Below, piece by piece: positions 48,966 through 59,369 of a stretch of 64,000 bases of DNA; position 1 is the first letter of the stretch, and each line of letters opens with the position of its first letter. The notes beneath the pieces are model-generated. The model was not told the DNA's origin, did not search any database, and was given only the letters and a program-made list of their open reading frames with translations. Position numbers and translations under genes: made by a program. The DNA is from an uncultured Neomegalonema sp. (GTDB lineage: Bacteria > Pseudomonadota > Alphaproteobacteria > Rhodobacterales > Rhodobacteraceae): NCBI GenBank assembly GCA_937928005.1, contig CALFVD010000028.1, positions 1 to 64,000 on the forward strand, written 5' to 3'.

Positions 48966-50564
48966 ATGTTGTTCAGAAAACCCGCCAGCCTGCTCTCGGC
49001 TGCTGCTCTCGCCCTCGTAATTGGCGCAACGGCACCAGCTTGGGCCGATACGCCGAAAGATACGCTCGTTGTCGCCGATAAGATCGACGATATCGTCTCT
49101 ATTGATCCGGCGGAATCCTTTGAGTTCTCCGGCAACGATATGCTCAACAACGTGTATGATACGCTGGTTGAGCTGGACCCCTCAAACCTTGGGCCGCTTG
49201 TGCCGGGTCTGGCAACGGAGTGGTCGCTGGGCGATGATGGCGTGACCTATACCTTCAAGATCCGCGATGGCGTGTCATTCCATTCCGGTAATCCGGTCAC
49301 GGCGGAAGACGCGGCGTTTTCGCTGCAACGCGCAGTCATCCTGAACAAAACGCCGAGCTTCATCCTAAACCAGTTCGGATTTACCGCCGATAACGTGGCT
49401 GAGAAGATCAAAGCCACCGGCGACATGGAACTGACTATCGTCACCGACAAGCCCTATGCGCCGTCATTCTTCTATAACTGCCTAACCGCTGTGGTCGCCT
49501 CCATCGTCGACAAGAAGACAGTGATGGAGAACGAAGCGAACGGCGATATGGGCTATGAATGGCTCAAAACGAATACGGCTGGGTCTGGTGCCTATAAGCT
49601 GCGCGTATTCAAGCCCGCCAATAGCTATGTGCTCGACCGCGCGGGCGAATACTGGCGCGGCGATGTGCCGATGAAGCGCATCTTCGTGCGCCATGTGGCC
49701 GAACCTGCAACCCAGCGCCTTCTGCTGGAACGCGGCGATATCGACGTCGCGCGCAAGCTGACTCCAGTGGATATCGATGGCATCGCGGATAACGAAGACG
49801 TCAAGGTCGATAACGAGGTGCGCGGGCGCATCATGTATGTGGCGCTGAACCAGAAGGTCGAACCGCTAAATAACCCAAAAGTCATTCAGGCGATCAAGCA
49901 TCTGATCGACTATGATGGCATGTCGAACAGCTTCCTCAAGGGTCAGTACAAGGTGCATCAGGCATTTCTGCCCGAAGGGTTCCTCGGCGCATCGACTGAG
50001 AAACCATACACATTCGATGTCGAAGCTGCCAAAGCGTTGCTCGACGAGGCCGGGGTCGGCGATATCTCGCTGCGCATCTTCGTGCGTAACGATCAGGATC
50101 GGCTAGAAATGGCACAATCGTTCCAGAACACGCTGGCGCAGGCCGGGATCAAGGCAGAGCTTCGCACGGGGACCGGCAAGGAGATTTTGGGTGAATACCG
50201 TGCGCGCAAGCACGATATCTATCTGGGCGCATGGGGACCGGATTATCCCGACCCCCACACAAATGCCGATACCTTCGCTCGCAACCCCGATAACTCGGAT
50301 GAAGGTAAACATACCGGTATCCTCGCATGGCGGAACGCATGGACGGCAACTGAGGTCAATGATCTGACTAATGCTGCCGTGCTGGAAAAAGACAGCGACA
50401 AGCGGGCGGCGATGTATATGGAGATCCAGAAACTCCATCAGGAAAGCTCGCCCTTCGCACCGATGTTCCAGCTAATCCAACAGGTCGCAATGCGTAAGGA
50501 AGTGGGCAATTTCTCGCAAGGTGGCTCAATACACTCGGTCTTCTACTGGCCGACAACGAAGTGA
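48966..50564 (+). CDS. Peptide/nickel-type ABC transporter substrate-binding protein
   Basis: Signal peptide; LATEWSLGDDGVTYTFKIRDGVSFHSGNPVTAEDAAFSLQR. Confidence 0.93.
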   Translation: MLFRKPASLLSAAALALVIGATAPAWADTPKDTLVVADKIDDIVSIDPAESFEFSGNDMLNNVYDTLVELDPSNLGPLVPGLATEWSLGDDGVTYTFKIRDGVSFHSGNPVTAEDAAFSLQRAVILNKTPSFILNQFGFTADNVAEKIKATGDMELTIVTDKPYAPSFFYNCLTAVVASIVDKKTVMENEANGDMGYEWLKTNTAGSGAYKLRVFKPANSYVLDRAGEYWRGDVPMKRIFVRHVAEPATQRLLLERGDIDVARKLTPVDIDGIADNEDVKVDNEVRGRIMYVALNQKVEPLNNPKVIQAIKHLIDYDGMSNSFLKGQYKVHQAFLPEGFLGASTEKPYTFDVEAAKALLDEAGVGDISLRIFVRNDQDRLEMAQSFQNTLAQAGIKAELRTGTGKEILGEYRARKHDIYLGAWGPDYPDPHTNADTFARNPDNSDEGKHTGILAWRNAWTATEVNDLTNAAVLEKDSDKRAAMYMEIQKLHQESSPFAPMFQLIQQVAMRKEVGNFSQGGSIHSVFYWPTTK

Positions 50565-50593
50565 AACGCTTGCGTTTCATGCCGGACGACCGC

Positions 50594-50728
50594 CTAGTGG
50601 ATCGACCGAGACATTTGAGTACCGGTTCTGAAAAACAGACGTTTGATGCAAGCTATTCAAATGTCGAAATAAGTTGATCCACCAAACCAAAATCTAGTGG
50701 GTTCGTTTCGTTGGAAACAATCCACTAA
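50594..50728. mobile_element. 135-bp MITE-like element, copy 2 (inverted relative to 1264-1398)
   Basis: CTAGTGGATCGACCGAGACATTTGAGTACCGGTTCTGAAAAACAGACGTTTGATG...CTAGTGGGTTCGTTTCGTTGGAAACAATCCACTAA. Confidence 0.75.
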
Positions 50729-50882
50729 CGGTCAATCCAGTATCTCGCTGAATGAAGGTCAGCCTCGGATGCACAGCGCATCTGAGGCTTTTTTTCATCT
50801 GCACCGTATCTCTCGATACCTTGCGCAGAACGGCGCGTCATGCAGTAGTGGCTCGATAAGCAATTCCAGCAAACGAGGCGTT

Positions 50883-51971
50883 ATGGCGATTACGGACGTG
50901 GAAGACCATACCGATACTGCTGGTTATCGGCGTGTTGAACGCCTCTTCGCCCTTGCCAAGAGCACCGCGTCATTGCTGGTGACGCTGGCGGTCACGATCC
51001 TTGGCCTGCTGGCCATTACCTTCATCATCGGGCGCGTGGTTCCCATCGACCCCGTGCTGGCGGTGCTGGGAGAGCGGGCGACCGCTGAACAGGCCGAAGC
51101 CGCGCGCGAGGCGATGGGGCTGAACGAGCCGCTTTGGTATCAGTTCGCCCTCTATGTGCGCGATGCGGTGCAATTCGATTTCGGCAAGTCCACGCTGACC
51201 TCTCGACCCGTGATCGAGGATATCGCCCGCGTGTTTCCCGCCACGCTGGAGCTGGCCACCATCGCGACGATCTTCGGGGTGCTGCTCGGCGTCCCCGCCG
51301 GGGTGTTGGCCGCGACCAAACCGGGAAGCTGGATCGACCAGTTGGTGCGGCTGATCGGGCTGATGGGTTATTCGATGCCGATCTTCTGGCTCGGATTAAT
51401 GGGGCTGTTGGTCTTCTACGGACAGCTTGGCTGGGTCGGAGGGCCGGGGCGGCTCGATACGTCCTACGAGTTCATGTATGATCTGGATGTGCCACAGCGG
51501 ACCGGGGCAATCTTGCTCGATACGGCGCTGGCCGGGGCGTGGGATATCTTCCGCAATGCCCTGACGCATATCATTCTTCCAGCGGCGGTCCTTGGTTATT
51601 ATTCGATGGCCTATATCAGCCGAATGACCCGTTCGTTCATGCTGGAGCAACTCAGTCAGGAATACATTACCACTGCGCGGGTCAAAGGAATGCCCGAATG
51701 GCGGGTCGTCTGGGTCCATGCCCTACGCAATGTGATGGTGCCACTGATAACCGTTATCGCGTTGAGCTACGCTAATCTGCTCGAAGGATCGGTGTTGACG
51801 GAGACGGTCTTCGCTTGGCCGGGCCTGGGCCTCTATATCACCAACGCCCTATTCTCGGCGGATATGGCGGCGGTGATGGGCGGTACGATCATGGTCGGGC
51901 TGGTCTTTATCGTGTTGAACCTGCTGTCAGACGTATTGTATCGCTTCGTCGATCCAAGGGCGCGGATATGA
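50883..51971 (+). CDS. Peptide-type ABC transporter permease (DppB-like)
   Basis: Multi-TM; LEQLSQEYITTARVKGMPEWRVVWVHALRNVMVPLITV. Confidence 0.93.
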   Translation: MAITDVEDHTDTAGYRRVERLFALAKSTASLLVTLAVTILGLLAITFIIGRVVPIDPVLAVLGERATAEQAEAAREAMGLNEPLWYQFALYVRDAVQFDFGKSTLTSRPVIEDIARVFPATLELATIATIFGVLLGVPAGVLAATKPGSWIDQLVRLIGLMGYSMPIFWLGLMGLLVFYGQLGWVGGPGRLDTSYEFMYDLDVPQRTGAILLDTALAGAWDIFRNALTHIILPAAVLGYYSMAYISRMTRSFMLEQLSQEYITTARVKGMPEWRVVWVHALRNVMVPLITVIALSYANLLEGSVLTETVFAWPGLGLYITNALFSADMAAVMGGTIMVGLVFIVLNLLSDVLYRFVDPRARI

Positions 51972-52876
51972 ACGCCCTGAAGCGCGAATGGCTGCTCGAC
52001 CAGAACCCCGCATCACGCGGACAGGCGCGGCTGGGCCAGTTCTATCTTGGCTGGCTCAGACTGGTGCGCAATCCGCTGGCGGTGATCGGGCTGATCATCA
52101 TCGCGCTGTTGATCTTCATGGCCGCATTTGCGCCCCTAATCGCACCGCATGATCCCATCGCCCAGAATTTAGCAGGACGGCTACAACCGCCACTCTCGCC
52201 GGGGCATCTACTCGGAACCGACGAATTCGGGCGCGATATCTTTAGCCGGATCGTCTACGGCTCGCGCGTGACGCTCTACATCGTGCTGCTGGTCACGCTG
52301 ACGGCCCCGATTTTTGGCCTACTGATCGGCACGGTGGCTGGGTATTTCGGCGGATGGGTCGATACGGTGCTGATGCGGCTAACGGATATCTTCCTCGCCT
52401 TTCCGCGTCTGATCCTCGCACTGGCCTTCGTGGCGGCGCTGGGGCCGGGTATCGGGAATGCAGTATTAGCCATAGCACTAACGGCATGGCCACCCTATGC
52501 GCGGGTAGCGCGGGCCGAGACTCTGACGGTCAGGAAGTCCGACTATATTGCCGCCGTACAATTACAGGGGGCGGGCGCAGGGCGCATCCTTGCGCGGCAT
52601 ATCGCACCCATGTGCGTGCCTTCGGTTATCATCCGCGTAACGCTCGACATGGCGGGGATCATCTTGACCGCAGCAGGATTGGGCTTTCTGGGTCTGGGCG
52701 CACAGCCGCCGCTGCCCGAATGGGGGTTGATGATCTCGTCAGGGCGGAAATTCTTGTTTGATTTCTGGTGGGTGGCGACGATGCCCGGACTGGCGATCTT
52801 CATCGTATCGCTGGGGTTCAACCTGCTGGGTGATGGCCTGCGCGACGTACTGGACCCTCGGAGTACCGGCAAATGA
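51968..52876 (+). CDS. Peptide-type ABC transporter permease (DppC-like)
   Basis: LLGTDEFGRDIFSRIVYGSRVTLYI; LGFLGLGAQPPLPEWGLMISSGR. Confidence 0.93.
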   Translation: MNALKREWLLDQNPASRGQARLGQFYLGWLRLVRNPLAVIGLIIIALLIFMAAFAPLIAPHDPIAQNLAGRLQPPLSPGHLLGTDEFGRDIFSRIVYGSRVTLYIVLLVTLTAPIFGLLIGTVAGYFGGWVDTVLMRLTDIFLAFPRLILALAFVAALGPGIGNAVLAIALTAWPPYARVARAETLTVRKSDYIAAVQLQGAGAGRILARHIAPMCVPSVIIRVTLDMAGIILTAAGLGFLGLGAQPPLPEWGLMISSGRKFLFDFWWVATMPGLAIFIVSLGFNLLGDGLRDVLDPRSTGK

Positions 52877-53334
52877 GCAAACCTAATATTACCGATTGGA
52901 TTAAGACCGCCGCTGTCGTTTTCGGTGTTGGTTTCGCATTCTACGAGTTCAGACTCGCGTCAGATATTAGCAAGCGTCAGAAAATCGAACAAGTAGGCAC
53001 TCTTATTAACGCTGCAAACAGCGAGAGGGTATTAGATTCTGCAACTTCGCTTCTAATTTACTCATATGAATCACCAACTAACAATACTTCAAAGAAAATA
53101 GAAATATTGCGAGCGATGACACCGTATCATGAACATCTATCTACTTGGGCTTTTTGCTATGATAGTAATTTGTGCGATCAACATCTGACCAAAGAATACA
53201 CCTGCAAACGACTCATAGCCTATGAAAGAACGACAAAAAAAATATTTGAAAATTTCAAAATTTTATATGGTGGCGAAAATCGACCACTGCAGAAAACTCA
53301 GCTCTGGGCTGATTGCAAGGCAACAGCATCGTGA
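52873..53334 (+). CDS. AT-rich hypothetical protein inside the ABC transporter operon
   Basis: 153-aa ORF with ATGA overlap upstream and GTGA overlap downstream; one N-terminal TM. Confidence 0.7.
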   Translation: MSKPNITDWIKTAAVVFGVGFAFYEFRLASDISKRQKIEQVGTLINAANSERVLDSATSLLIYSYESPTNNTSKKIEILRAMTPYHEHLSTWAFCYDSNLCDQHLTKEYTCKRLIAYERTTKKIFENFKILYGGENRPLQKTQLWADCKATAS

Positions 53335-54161
53335 GCCTGCTTGACGTTGAAAACCTGCGCGTTGCCTTCGACACCGAAGCCGGGGCGGTCGAAGCGGTAC
53401 GGGGCGTCAGTTTCGCTGTGGACCGCGAGCGAGTGGCCATCGTTGGCGAGAGTGGGTCGGGCAAATCGGTCACGGGCCGCTCGATCCTGCGACTGGTCAG
53501 GCCGCCGGGGCGAGTCACCGCCAAAACGCTGCGCTTCGATGGGCAGGATTTGCTATCCCTATCCGAGCGAAAAATGCGCGCCATTCGCGGTCAACACATT
53601 GCGATGGTGATGCAAGACCCAAAATTCGCGCTTAACCCGGTGATGAGTATCGGCGACCAAATGACCGAAGGACTACGCCGACGCGAAGGAATGGGGCGGC
53701 GGGCAGCCACAGCGAAAACTATCGAGATGCTGCGCGCGGTACAAATCCGTGACGGCGAGCGGGTCATGCGTGCCTATCCGCATGAAATGTCGGGCGGGAT
53801 GGGGCAGCGCGTGATGATTGCCATGATGCTGATCCCCGACCCTGATCTCCTCATTGCCGACGAGCCGACCTCGGCGCTGGACGTGACGGTGCAAGCGGAA
53901 GTGCTGGCGATTCTCGACGATCTGGTGAAAGAGCGGGGTATGGGCTTGATCTTCATCAGCCACGACTTGCGCCTCGTCTCGCGATTCTGCGACCGGGTGT
54001 TGGTCATGTATCTGGGCAAGATTGTGGAGCGGCTGGACGCGCGCGATCTAGAGGCGGCGCAGCACCCCTACACACGGGGGCTGCTCAACTGCCTGCCGAG
54101 CATCGGTGGCGACCGGAAGCCACTGCCCGTGCTGGATCGGGATGCGGCATGGGCGGAGTAA
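53331..54161 (+). CDS. Peptide-type ABC transporter ATP-binding protein (OppD/DppD-like, GTG start)
   Basis: GESGSGKSVTGRSIL; MSGGMGQRVMIAMMLIPDPDLLIADEPTSALDVTVQ. Confidence 0.95.
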   Translation: MSLLDVENLRVAFDTEAGAVEAVRGVSFAVDRERVAIVGESGSGKSVTGRSILRLVRPPGRVTAKTLRFDGQDLLSLSERKMRAIRGQHIAMVMQDPKFALNPVMSIGDQMTEGLRRREGMGRRAATAKTIEMLRAVQIRDGERVMRAYPHEMSGGMGQRVMIAMMLIPDPDLLIADEPTSALDVTVQAEVLAILDDLVKERGMGLIFISHDLRLVSRFCDRVLVMYLGKIVERLDARDLEAAQHPYTRGLLNCLPSIGGDRKPLPVLDRDAAWAE

Positions 54162-54185
54162 TGATGGCAAAACAATGCGATAGGC

Positions 54186-54215
54186 TCGCTCTCCCGCTTA
54201 CGGGGGAGGGAAAGA
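54186..54215. repeat. Short GC-rich palindrome (CTCTCCCGCTTACGGGGGAGGG) between ATPase genes
   Basis: Read directly; related motif at 63770-63875. Confidence 0.6.
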
Positions 54216-54222
54216 AAATGCA

Positions 54223-54975
54223 ATGCTGATCGAGATCGACGACCTCTCCGTCACCTTCGGCAAAGGTCGCGATGCCGTGCGCGCCGTACGGGAAGTATCC
54301 TTCGCTGTGGATGCGCGCGAATCTTTCGGGCTTGTCGGGGAGTCTGGGTCTGGTAAATCCACGATCCTACGGGCGATCTGTGGAATGGTCCCTGTCACTG
54401 GCGGTATGATCCGCATCGACGGCGTGCCGTTGCCGAAACGGCGCTCGAAGGCGTTTTCGCGGCGCATCCAGATGGTGTTTCAGGACCCCTACGCCTCGCT
54501 GCACCCGAAACGCAGCGTGGATGCCACCCTCGCCGAACCGCTGGCCATCCACGGCATCAAAGGGCGCGACGAGCGGGTGGTGCAGGCGATGCGCGATGTG
54601 GGCCTCGATCCGCGCTTCCGCTTTCGGTTTCCGCATCAACTATCGGGGGGACAGCGCCAGCGGGTTGTCATCGCCCGCGCGTTGATGCTGGAGCCGGAAA
54701 TCCTGTTGCTGGACGAGCCAACCTCGGCCCTCGATGCCTCGGTGCAGGCGGAAGTGCTGAACCTGCTGTCGCGCATCCGCGAGGAGCGCAACCTCACCTA
54801 CCTGATGGTCAGTCACGATCTGGCGGTGATCGACCACATGTGCGACCGCCTTGCCGTGATGAAGGACGGGCGGGTGGTGGAGCAACTCGGCCGGTCTGCG
54901 CTGGCCAGTGGCGATGTGCGGGAGGACTATACGCGCACTCTCTTCACCGCGAGCGCGCATGAAGTTGCCGAGTAA
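54223..54975 (+). CDS. Peptide-type ABC transporter ATP-binding protein (OppF/DppF-like)
   Basis: GESGSGKSTILRAI; LSGGQRQRVVIARALMLEPEILLLDEPTSALDASVQ. Confidence 0.95.
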   Translation: MLIEIDDLSVTFGKGRDAVRAVREVSFAVDARESFGLVGESGSGKSTILRAICGMVPVTGGMIRIDGVPLPKRRSKAFSRRIQMVFQDPYASLHPKRSVDATLAEPLAIHGIKGRDERVVQAMRDVGLDPRFRFRFPHQLSGGQRQRVVIARALMLEPEILLLDEPTSALDASVQAEVLNLLSRIREERNLTYLMVSHDLAVIDHMCDRLAVMKDGRVVEQLGRSALASGDVREDYTRTLFTASAHEVAE

Positions 54976-54979
54976 CGGC

Positions 54980-56944
54980 TCACCCCTCCTGAAAATGCCC
55001 AAAAATCTTCTCCGCCATCGCTTTTGACACGCCTTCGACCGCCTGCAAATCGCTGACACCCGCCCGGCTCACCGCCTTGGCGGAGCCGAAATGGGCCAGC
55101 AGGGCGCGCTTGCGGGCGGGGCCGATGCCGCCGATCTCATCAAGGGGGTTAGCCATCTGAGTCTTGGCGCGTTTGGCCCGATGGGTTCCGATGGCGAAGC
55201 GGTGGGCTTCGTCGCGCAGGCGTTGCAGGAAATAGAGCGTCGGGTCGCGGTGCGGCAAGGCGAAGGGCTGGCGGCCTTGCATGTGGAAGATTTCCTTGCC
55301 CGCATCGCGTTCCTGCCCCTTGGCGACGGCAACCAGCGCCACATCGTCCACGCCCAATTCGTCGAACACGGCCTGCGTCGCCGATAGCTGACCCGCGCCA
55401 CCGTCGATTAGCACCAGATCGGGCCAGTTGCCCTTGTCGCGATCCGGGTCTTCCTTCATCAGCCGGGTAAAGCGGCGGGTGAGGACTTCCTTCATCATAC
55501 CGAAATCGTCGCCGGGGATCAGGTCCGCATTCTTGATGTTGAATTTTCGGTACTGGTTCTTCATCAAACCTTCCGGCCCACTGACGATCATCGCACCTAC
55601 CGCATCCGTACCCATGATGTGCGAGTTGTCGTAGGTCTCGATCCGGTTGGGCCGTTCACCCAGATCGAAGGCTTCCATCACGCCGTCGAGCAGGCGCGAT
55701 TGCGCGGCAGAGTCGGCCATGCGGCGGGCGAGGCTCTCACGGGCGTTCCTAAGCGCATCCGTGACCAACTCGCGTTTCTCGCCGCGTGCGGGCACGGTGA
55801 GCGTGACCTTATGGCCCGCATTTTCAGTCAGCGCCGCCTCCATCACTTCACGGCCTTCGATCTCGTGGGAGAGGAACAGCGCCTTCGCGGGGGGGCGGGT
55901 GTCGTAGAATTGGCCGATAAATGCGGCAAGCACCTCGGCTTCGTCGGCATCGCTCGCAAGCCGGGGGAAGTAGGCTTTGTTGCCCCAGTTCTGACCATTG
56001 CGAAAGAAGAAGACCTGCACGCAGGCCTGTCCACTCTGCATATGCAAAGCGATCACATCGGCCTCAGCTACCCCGCGCGGGTTGACGCCCTGATGCGCTT
56101 GTACCTGTGTCAGCGCCTTGATGCGGTCACGAAAAACGGCGGCGCGCTCGTAGTCGAATTCGGCGGCGGCCTCCTCCATCGATTTGGCCAATTCCGACTG
56201 CACCTTCGTCGATTTGCCGGAGAGAAAGGCGGTCGCCTCACTGCGCAGATCTTCGTAATCCTTCTTGGTCACATAACCCTCGACACAAGGCGCGCAGCAT
56301 CGCTTGATTTGATAGAGCAGACAGGGCCGGGTACGCCCCTCAAACATGGAATCGTTGCAAGTGCGTAGTAAGAATGCCTTCTGCAATTGGTTGAGCGTGC
56401 GGTTGACGCTGCCTGCGCTGGCGAAGGGACCGAAGTAGTGGCCCTTGGACGATTTCGCGCCGCGATTCTTGCGCAAGCGGGGAAATTCATGGTCCGTGTC
56501 AATCAGGATGTATGGGAAGCTCTTATCGTCGCGCAGCAACACATTATAGCGGGGTTTGAGCCGCTTGATGAGATTACTCTCCAACAGTAGCGCCTCTGTC
56601 TCGGTCTTTGTCACCACGAAGATCAGAGAGGCGGTATTGGATATCATCCGCTTAATGCGCGAGGTATGGCCATCATAGCGGGTATAGCTGACCACGCGCT
56701 TTTTCAGGCTGCGCGCTTTGCCGACATAGAGAACCTCGCCTTTGGCATCGAGCATCCGATAGACGCCGGGACCATCGGGAAGGGTCTTGAGCGCACGGGC
56801 GATGACCCCCGGCCCGGTTTCCTTTTCGGTCGGCGCGCCATCGATTTCATACCGCGCGCCCTCCTCCTCAAAACCAATGGGTGAGCCGGATTCGGATAGC
56901 GTAGGGGCGGGGTCGGGGCGGTGCGCTTTCGTCATGATCCCCAA
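54980..56944 (-). CDS. uvrC: Excinuclease ABC subunit C
   Basis: [57 protein letters not shown]-terminal HhH. Confidence 0.97.
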   Translation of the reverse strand: MGIMTKAHRPDPAPTLSESGSPIGFEEEGARYEIDGAPTEKETGPGVIARALKTLPDGPGVYRMLDAKGEVLYVGKARSLKKRVVSYTRYDGHTSRIKRMISNTASLIFVVTKTETEALLLESNLIKRLKPRYNVLLRDDKSFPYILIDTDHEFPRLRKNRGAKSSKGHYFGPFASAGSVNRTLNQLQKAFLLRTCNDSMFEGRTRPCLLYQIKRCCAPCVEGYVTKKDYEDLRSEATAFLSGKSTKVQSELAKSMEEAAAEFDYERAAVFRDRIKALTQVQAHQGVNPRGVAEADVIALHMQSGQACVQVFFFRNGQNWGNKAYFPRLASDADEAEVLAAFIGQFYDTRPPAKALFLSHEIEGREVMEAALTENAGHKVTLTVPARGEKRELVTDALRNARESLARRMADSAAQSRLLDGVMEAFDLGERPNRIETYDNSHIMGTDAVGAMIVSGPEGLMKNQYRKFNIKNADLIPGDDFGMMKEVLTRRFTRLMKEDPDRDKGNWPDLVLIDGGAGQLSATQAVFDELGVDDVALVAVAKGQERDAGKEIFHMQGRQPFALPHRDPTLYFLQRLRDEAHRFAIGTHRAKRAKTQMANPLDEIGGIGPARKRALLAHFGSAKAVSRAGVSDLQAVEGVSKAMAEKIFGHFQEG

Positions 56945-57282
56945 TCTAGTGGCAGGCTCGAATCATTGCGAGTATCAAGTCGAATTAAGAATTTGGTAAG
57001 GCTTCTGCGAGGGTTAGCCGGGGTGCTTTTCTCCGCCCCCAGCCCCTGTGCATAACTCTGTTGGCAACACGGGTGTTAACCTCTTCCGGTGCCGGATTCA
57101 CTGGATTAAAGCGAGTTGCACAATTCTTCAGCAGAATCCATAACCCATTGATATAAAATAAATCTACCGAAGGAAACATATAACGATTCTGTGAACTGTC
57201 GCTGAAAGCTGCGTTATTGAGCCAGACGGGAGAGTCAACTCACCATGTGCAAAACATCGTAAGAATTTAAAACGCCGTGTCC

Positions 57283-58218
57283 TCAGTTACCCATCACCAC
57301 CAGCACGACGAAAATACCGTAGAGAACAACAAGTAACGATCCTGCAGCCCGCCCTAGCGGCTTATTCATCAGCAAGAATGGCAGCAGCAGTAGCGTCACG
57401 CCAACCATGATCGGAATGTCTAATACGGCAAAACCACGCGATACCGGAATCGGGCTGACCAGCGAGGTCACACTAAGGATGGCAAGAATGTTCAGAAGAT
57501 TCGAACCGATGATGTTTCCCAATGCCACCTCGGAACGCCCTCGCCATGCCGCCGCAACTGATGCCGCCAATTCTGGCAGTGATGTACCAAGCGCCACGAG
57601 CGTCAAGCCGATGGCCGCCTCTGAAATACCGATGGACAAGGCAATCTCGCGTGCGCCCTCGATCAAAAAATGCGCACCAATGGGCAGGCCGATAAGGCCA
57701 AATGCCAATAACGCGGCAATCTTGAGCGATGGCATCGCCCCGCTAGCCGTATCGATCTCGCCATCTTCAAGATCACTGCCTTGCGACCTACGCCAAGCAT
57801 CGAAGAGAAACCCGACAAGCAAGCCGAGCATAATCAACGCGGCTCCGCGCCCGATCATACCCGTCCATGCAAGGGCGAGCAGTAGAATACTGGCCCCGAC
57901 CATGAACACATAGTTTCGTAGATCTTGCGACCCGCCCATCGCAATCGGCACGATCATCGCGGGCACGCCCAAAACAAGAAGCACATTGGCGACGTTGGAC
58001 CCCACCACGTTACCCAGTGCAATGTCGGGAGAGCCTTCCAGAGCCGCCTGAACGCTGATGACGAGTTCGGGGGCCGAGGTGCCAAAAGCAACCACCGTCG
58101 AGCTGATAAGGGCGATGGAGAGGCTCAAGCGCAGACTGAGAGCAATAGCTCCCCGCACGAGCGCATCACCGGCGAATATCAACAGGGTTGCCCCGCCGAT
58201 GGCATAGAGAACACTCAT
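57283..58218 (-). CDS. Calcium/sodium antiporter (CaCA family)
   Basis: Two alpha repeats: VVAFGTSAPELVISVQAALEGSPDIALGNVVGSNVANVLL and LVALGTSLPELAASVAAAWRGRSEVALGNIIGSNLLNIL. Confidence 0.93.
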   Translation of the reverse strand: MSVLYAIGGATLLIFAGDALVRGAIALSLRLSLSIALISSTVVAFGTSAPELVISVQAALEGSPDIALGNVVGSNVANVLLVLGVPAMIVPIAMGGSQDLRNYVFMVGASILLLALAWTGMIGRGAALIMLGLLVGFLFDAWRRSQGSDLEDGEIDTASGAMPSLKIAALLAFGLIGLPIGAHFLIEGAREIALSIGISEAAIGLTLVALGTSLPELAASVAAAWRGRSEVALGNIIGSNLLNILAILSVTSLVSPIPVSRGFAVLDIPIMVGVTLLLLPFLLMNKPLGRAAGSLLVVLYGIFVVLVVMGN

Positions 58219-58230
58219 AGATAGGTCCGA

Positions 58231-58443
58231 TCAGGAAGAGGAGCAGTCGCAGGTTTCGCCGGGTGTATGCCACGCATTGCACTGGGCACAACGTACCATC
58301 GGTTCGCTGTTCTTTTGCCGCTCAGCCATAATGCGCGCGGATTTGCGTTTCGCTACCCGTGCGGTGGTGTCACCGCTAACTAGGCGTAGGACTAACAAGG
58401 CGGCGAGGACGAAAATGATCGTCACGATAATTTTCAGGACCAT
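58231..58443 (-). CDS. PP0621-like small protein with CXXC motif
   Basis: 70 aa; N-terminal TM; MVRCAQCNAWHTPGETC. Confidence 0.65.
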   Translation of the reverse strand: MVLKIIVTIIFVLAALLVLRLVSGDTTARVAKRKSARIMAERQKNSEPMVRCAQCNAWHTPGETCDCSSS

Positions 58444-58461
58444 GCCGGTCTCCCTTCGACG

Positions 58462-59325
58462 CTATAGACCGTAGCGGCCCCATGCGAGGCGCTGTTCAAC
58501 CACGTCTACCGCAGCCTCAGCCGCACCTGCGCCTATCTCAGTACCGAGCGATGGACCAACCACGTCGCGCCCCATAAGGCGAGCAAGTAGACCGCGTTTT
58601 TCACCACCATATTCCTTGAAAGTGACATCCTTGCCGAAGCGTTCTTTTAGCACGGGCTGCAGCTCGCCGACTCCATCAGCGAGACCAACTTCAACGGCGC
58701 TTTCCCCGACCCAGACATCACCATCAAACAGGGGCGTGCCCTCGGTCAGTCGGTCCTTGCGCGAGCCTTTAACCCAATCAATAAAGCGAGCATGGATAAC
58801 TTTCTGGAGCGCCTTGAGCCGTGCGATATCTTCGGGCTTTTCCTCGCTGAACGGGTCCATCAGCACCTTGCGCTCACCGGCAGTATGCACGCGGCGTTCA
58901 ATACCGATTCGTTGGATTGCATCCTGCGCCCCAAAGCTGGCGGAGATAACACCGATGGAGCCTGCGATGCTGTATTCATTGACGAAAATCTCATCTGCCG
59001 CATAGGCCAGCAGATAGCCGCCCGAAGCGGCCACATCTTCGCAGAAAGCAATAACGGGGATTTCCTTCTCGTCAGCCAACCGCCTTATATGTCGCGCAAT
59101 CAGGCTGGATTGACCGGGCGCGCCGCCGGGGGAATTGATAGCCAGCGCCACAGCCTTGACACGCTTACTCTCAAAGGCAGCGTCGATGGCTTTTTCCAAT
59201 GGCGGGTGAGATAGGCCACGCCCACCGATCCCGCGTGAGACGCCGATGGCTCCATAGAGGCGCAGGACGGATATCTCGTCGCTACGCGCGAACCAGCTTT
59301 TTGGGTTAAACAATGATCTTTTCAT
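58462..59325 (-). CDS. S49 family peptidase (SppA/SohB-like)
   Basis: VLRLYGAIGVS; AINSPGGAPGQSSLIARHIR; AFCEDVAASGGYLLAYAADEIFVNEYSIAGSIGVI. Confidence 0.93.
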   Translation of the reverse strand: MKRSLFNPKSWFARSDEISVLRLYGAIGVSRGIGGRGLSHPPLEKAIDAAFESKRVKAVALAINSPGGAPGQSSLIARHIRRLADEKEIPVIAFCEDVAASGGYLLAYAADEIFVNEYSIAGSIGVISASFGAQDAIQRIGIERRVHTAGERKVLMDPFSEEKPEDIARLKALQKVIHARFIDWVKGSRKDRLTEGTPLFDGDVWVGESAVEVGLADGVGELQPVLKERFGKDVTFKEYGGEKRGLLARLMGRDVVGPSLGTEIGAGAAEAAVDVVEQRLAWGRYGL

Positions 59326-59369
59326 AGGCTGGACATAAGCGGGCCAGAGCAGCGACACAAGACATGCGC

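Noticed and set aside
55619-56368. 249-aa plus-strand ORF opposite uvrC
   Set aside because: Antisense to an unambiguous uvrC.
57110-57135. Possible sixth family A copy (TTAAAGCGAGTTGCACAATTCTTCA)
   Set aside because: Only one arm is recognisable; could be chance or a decayed copy.
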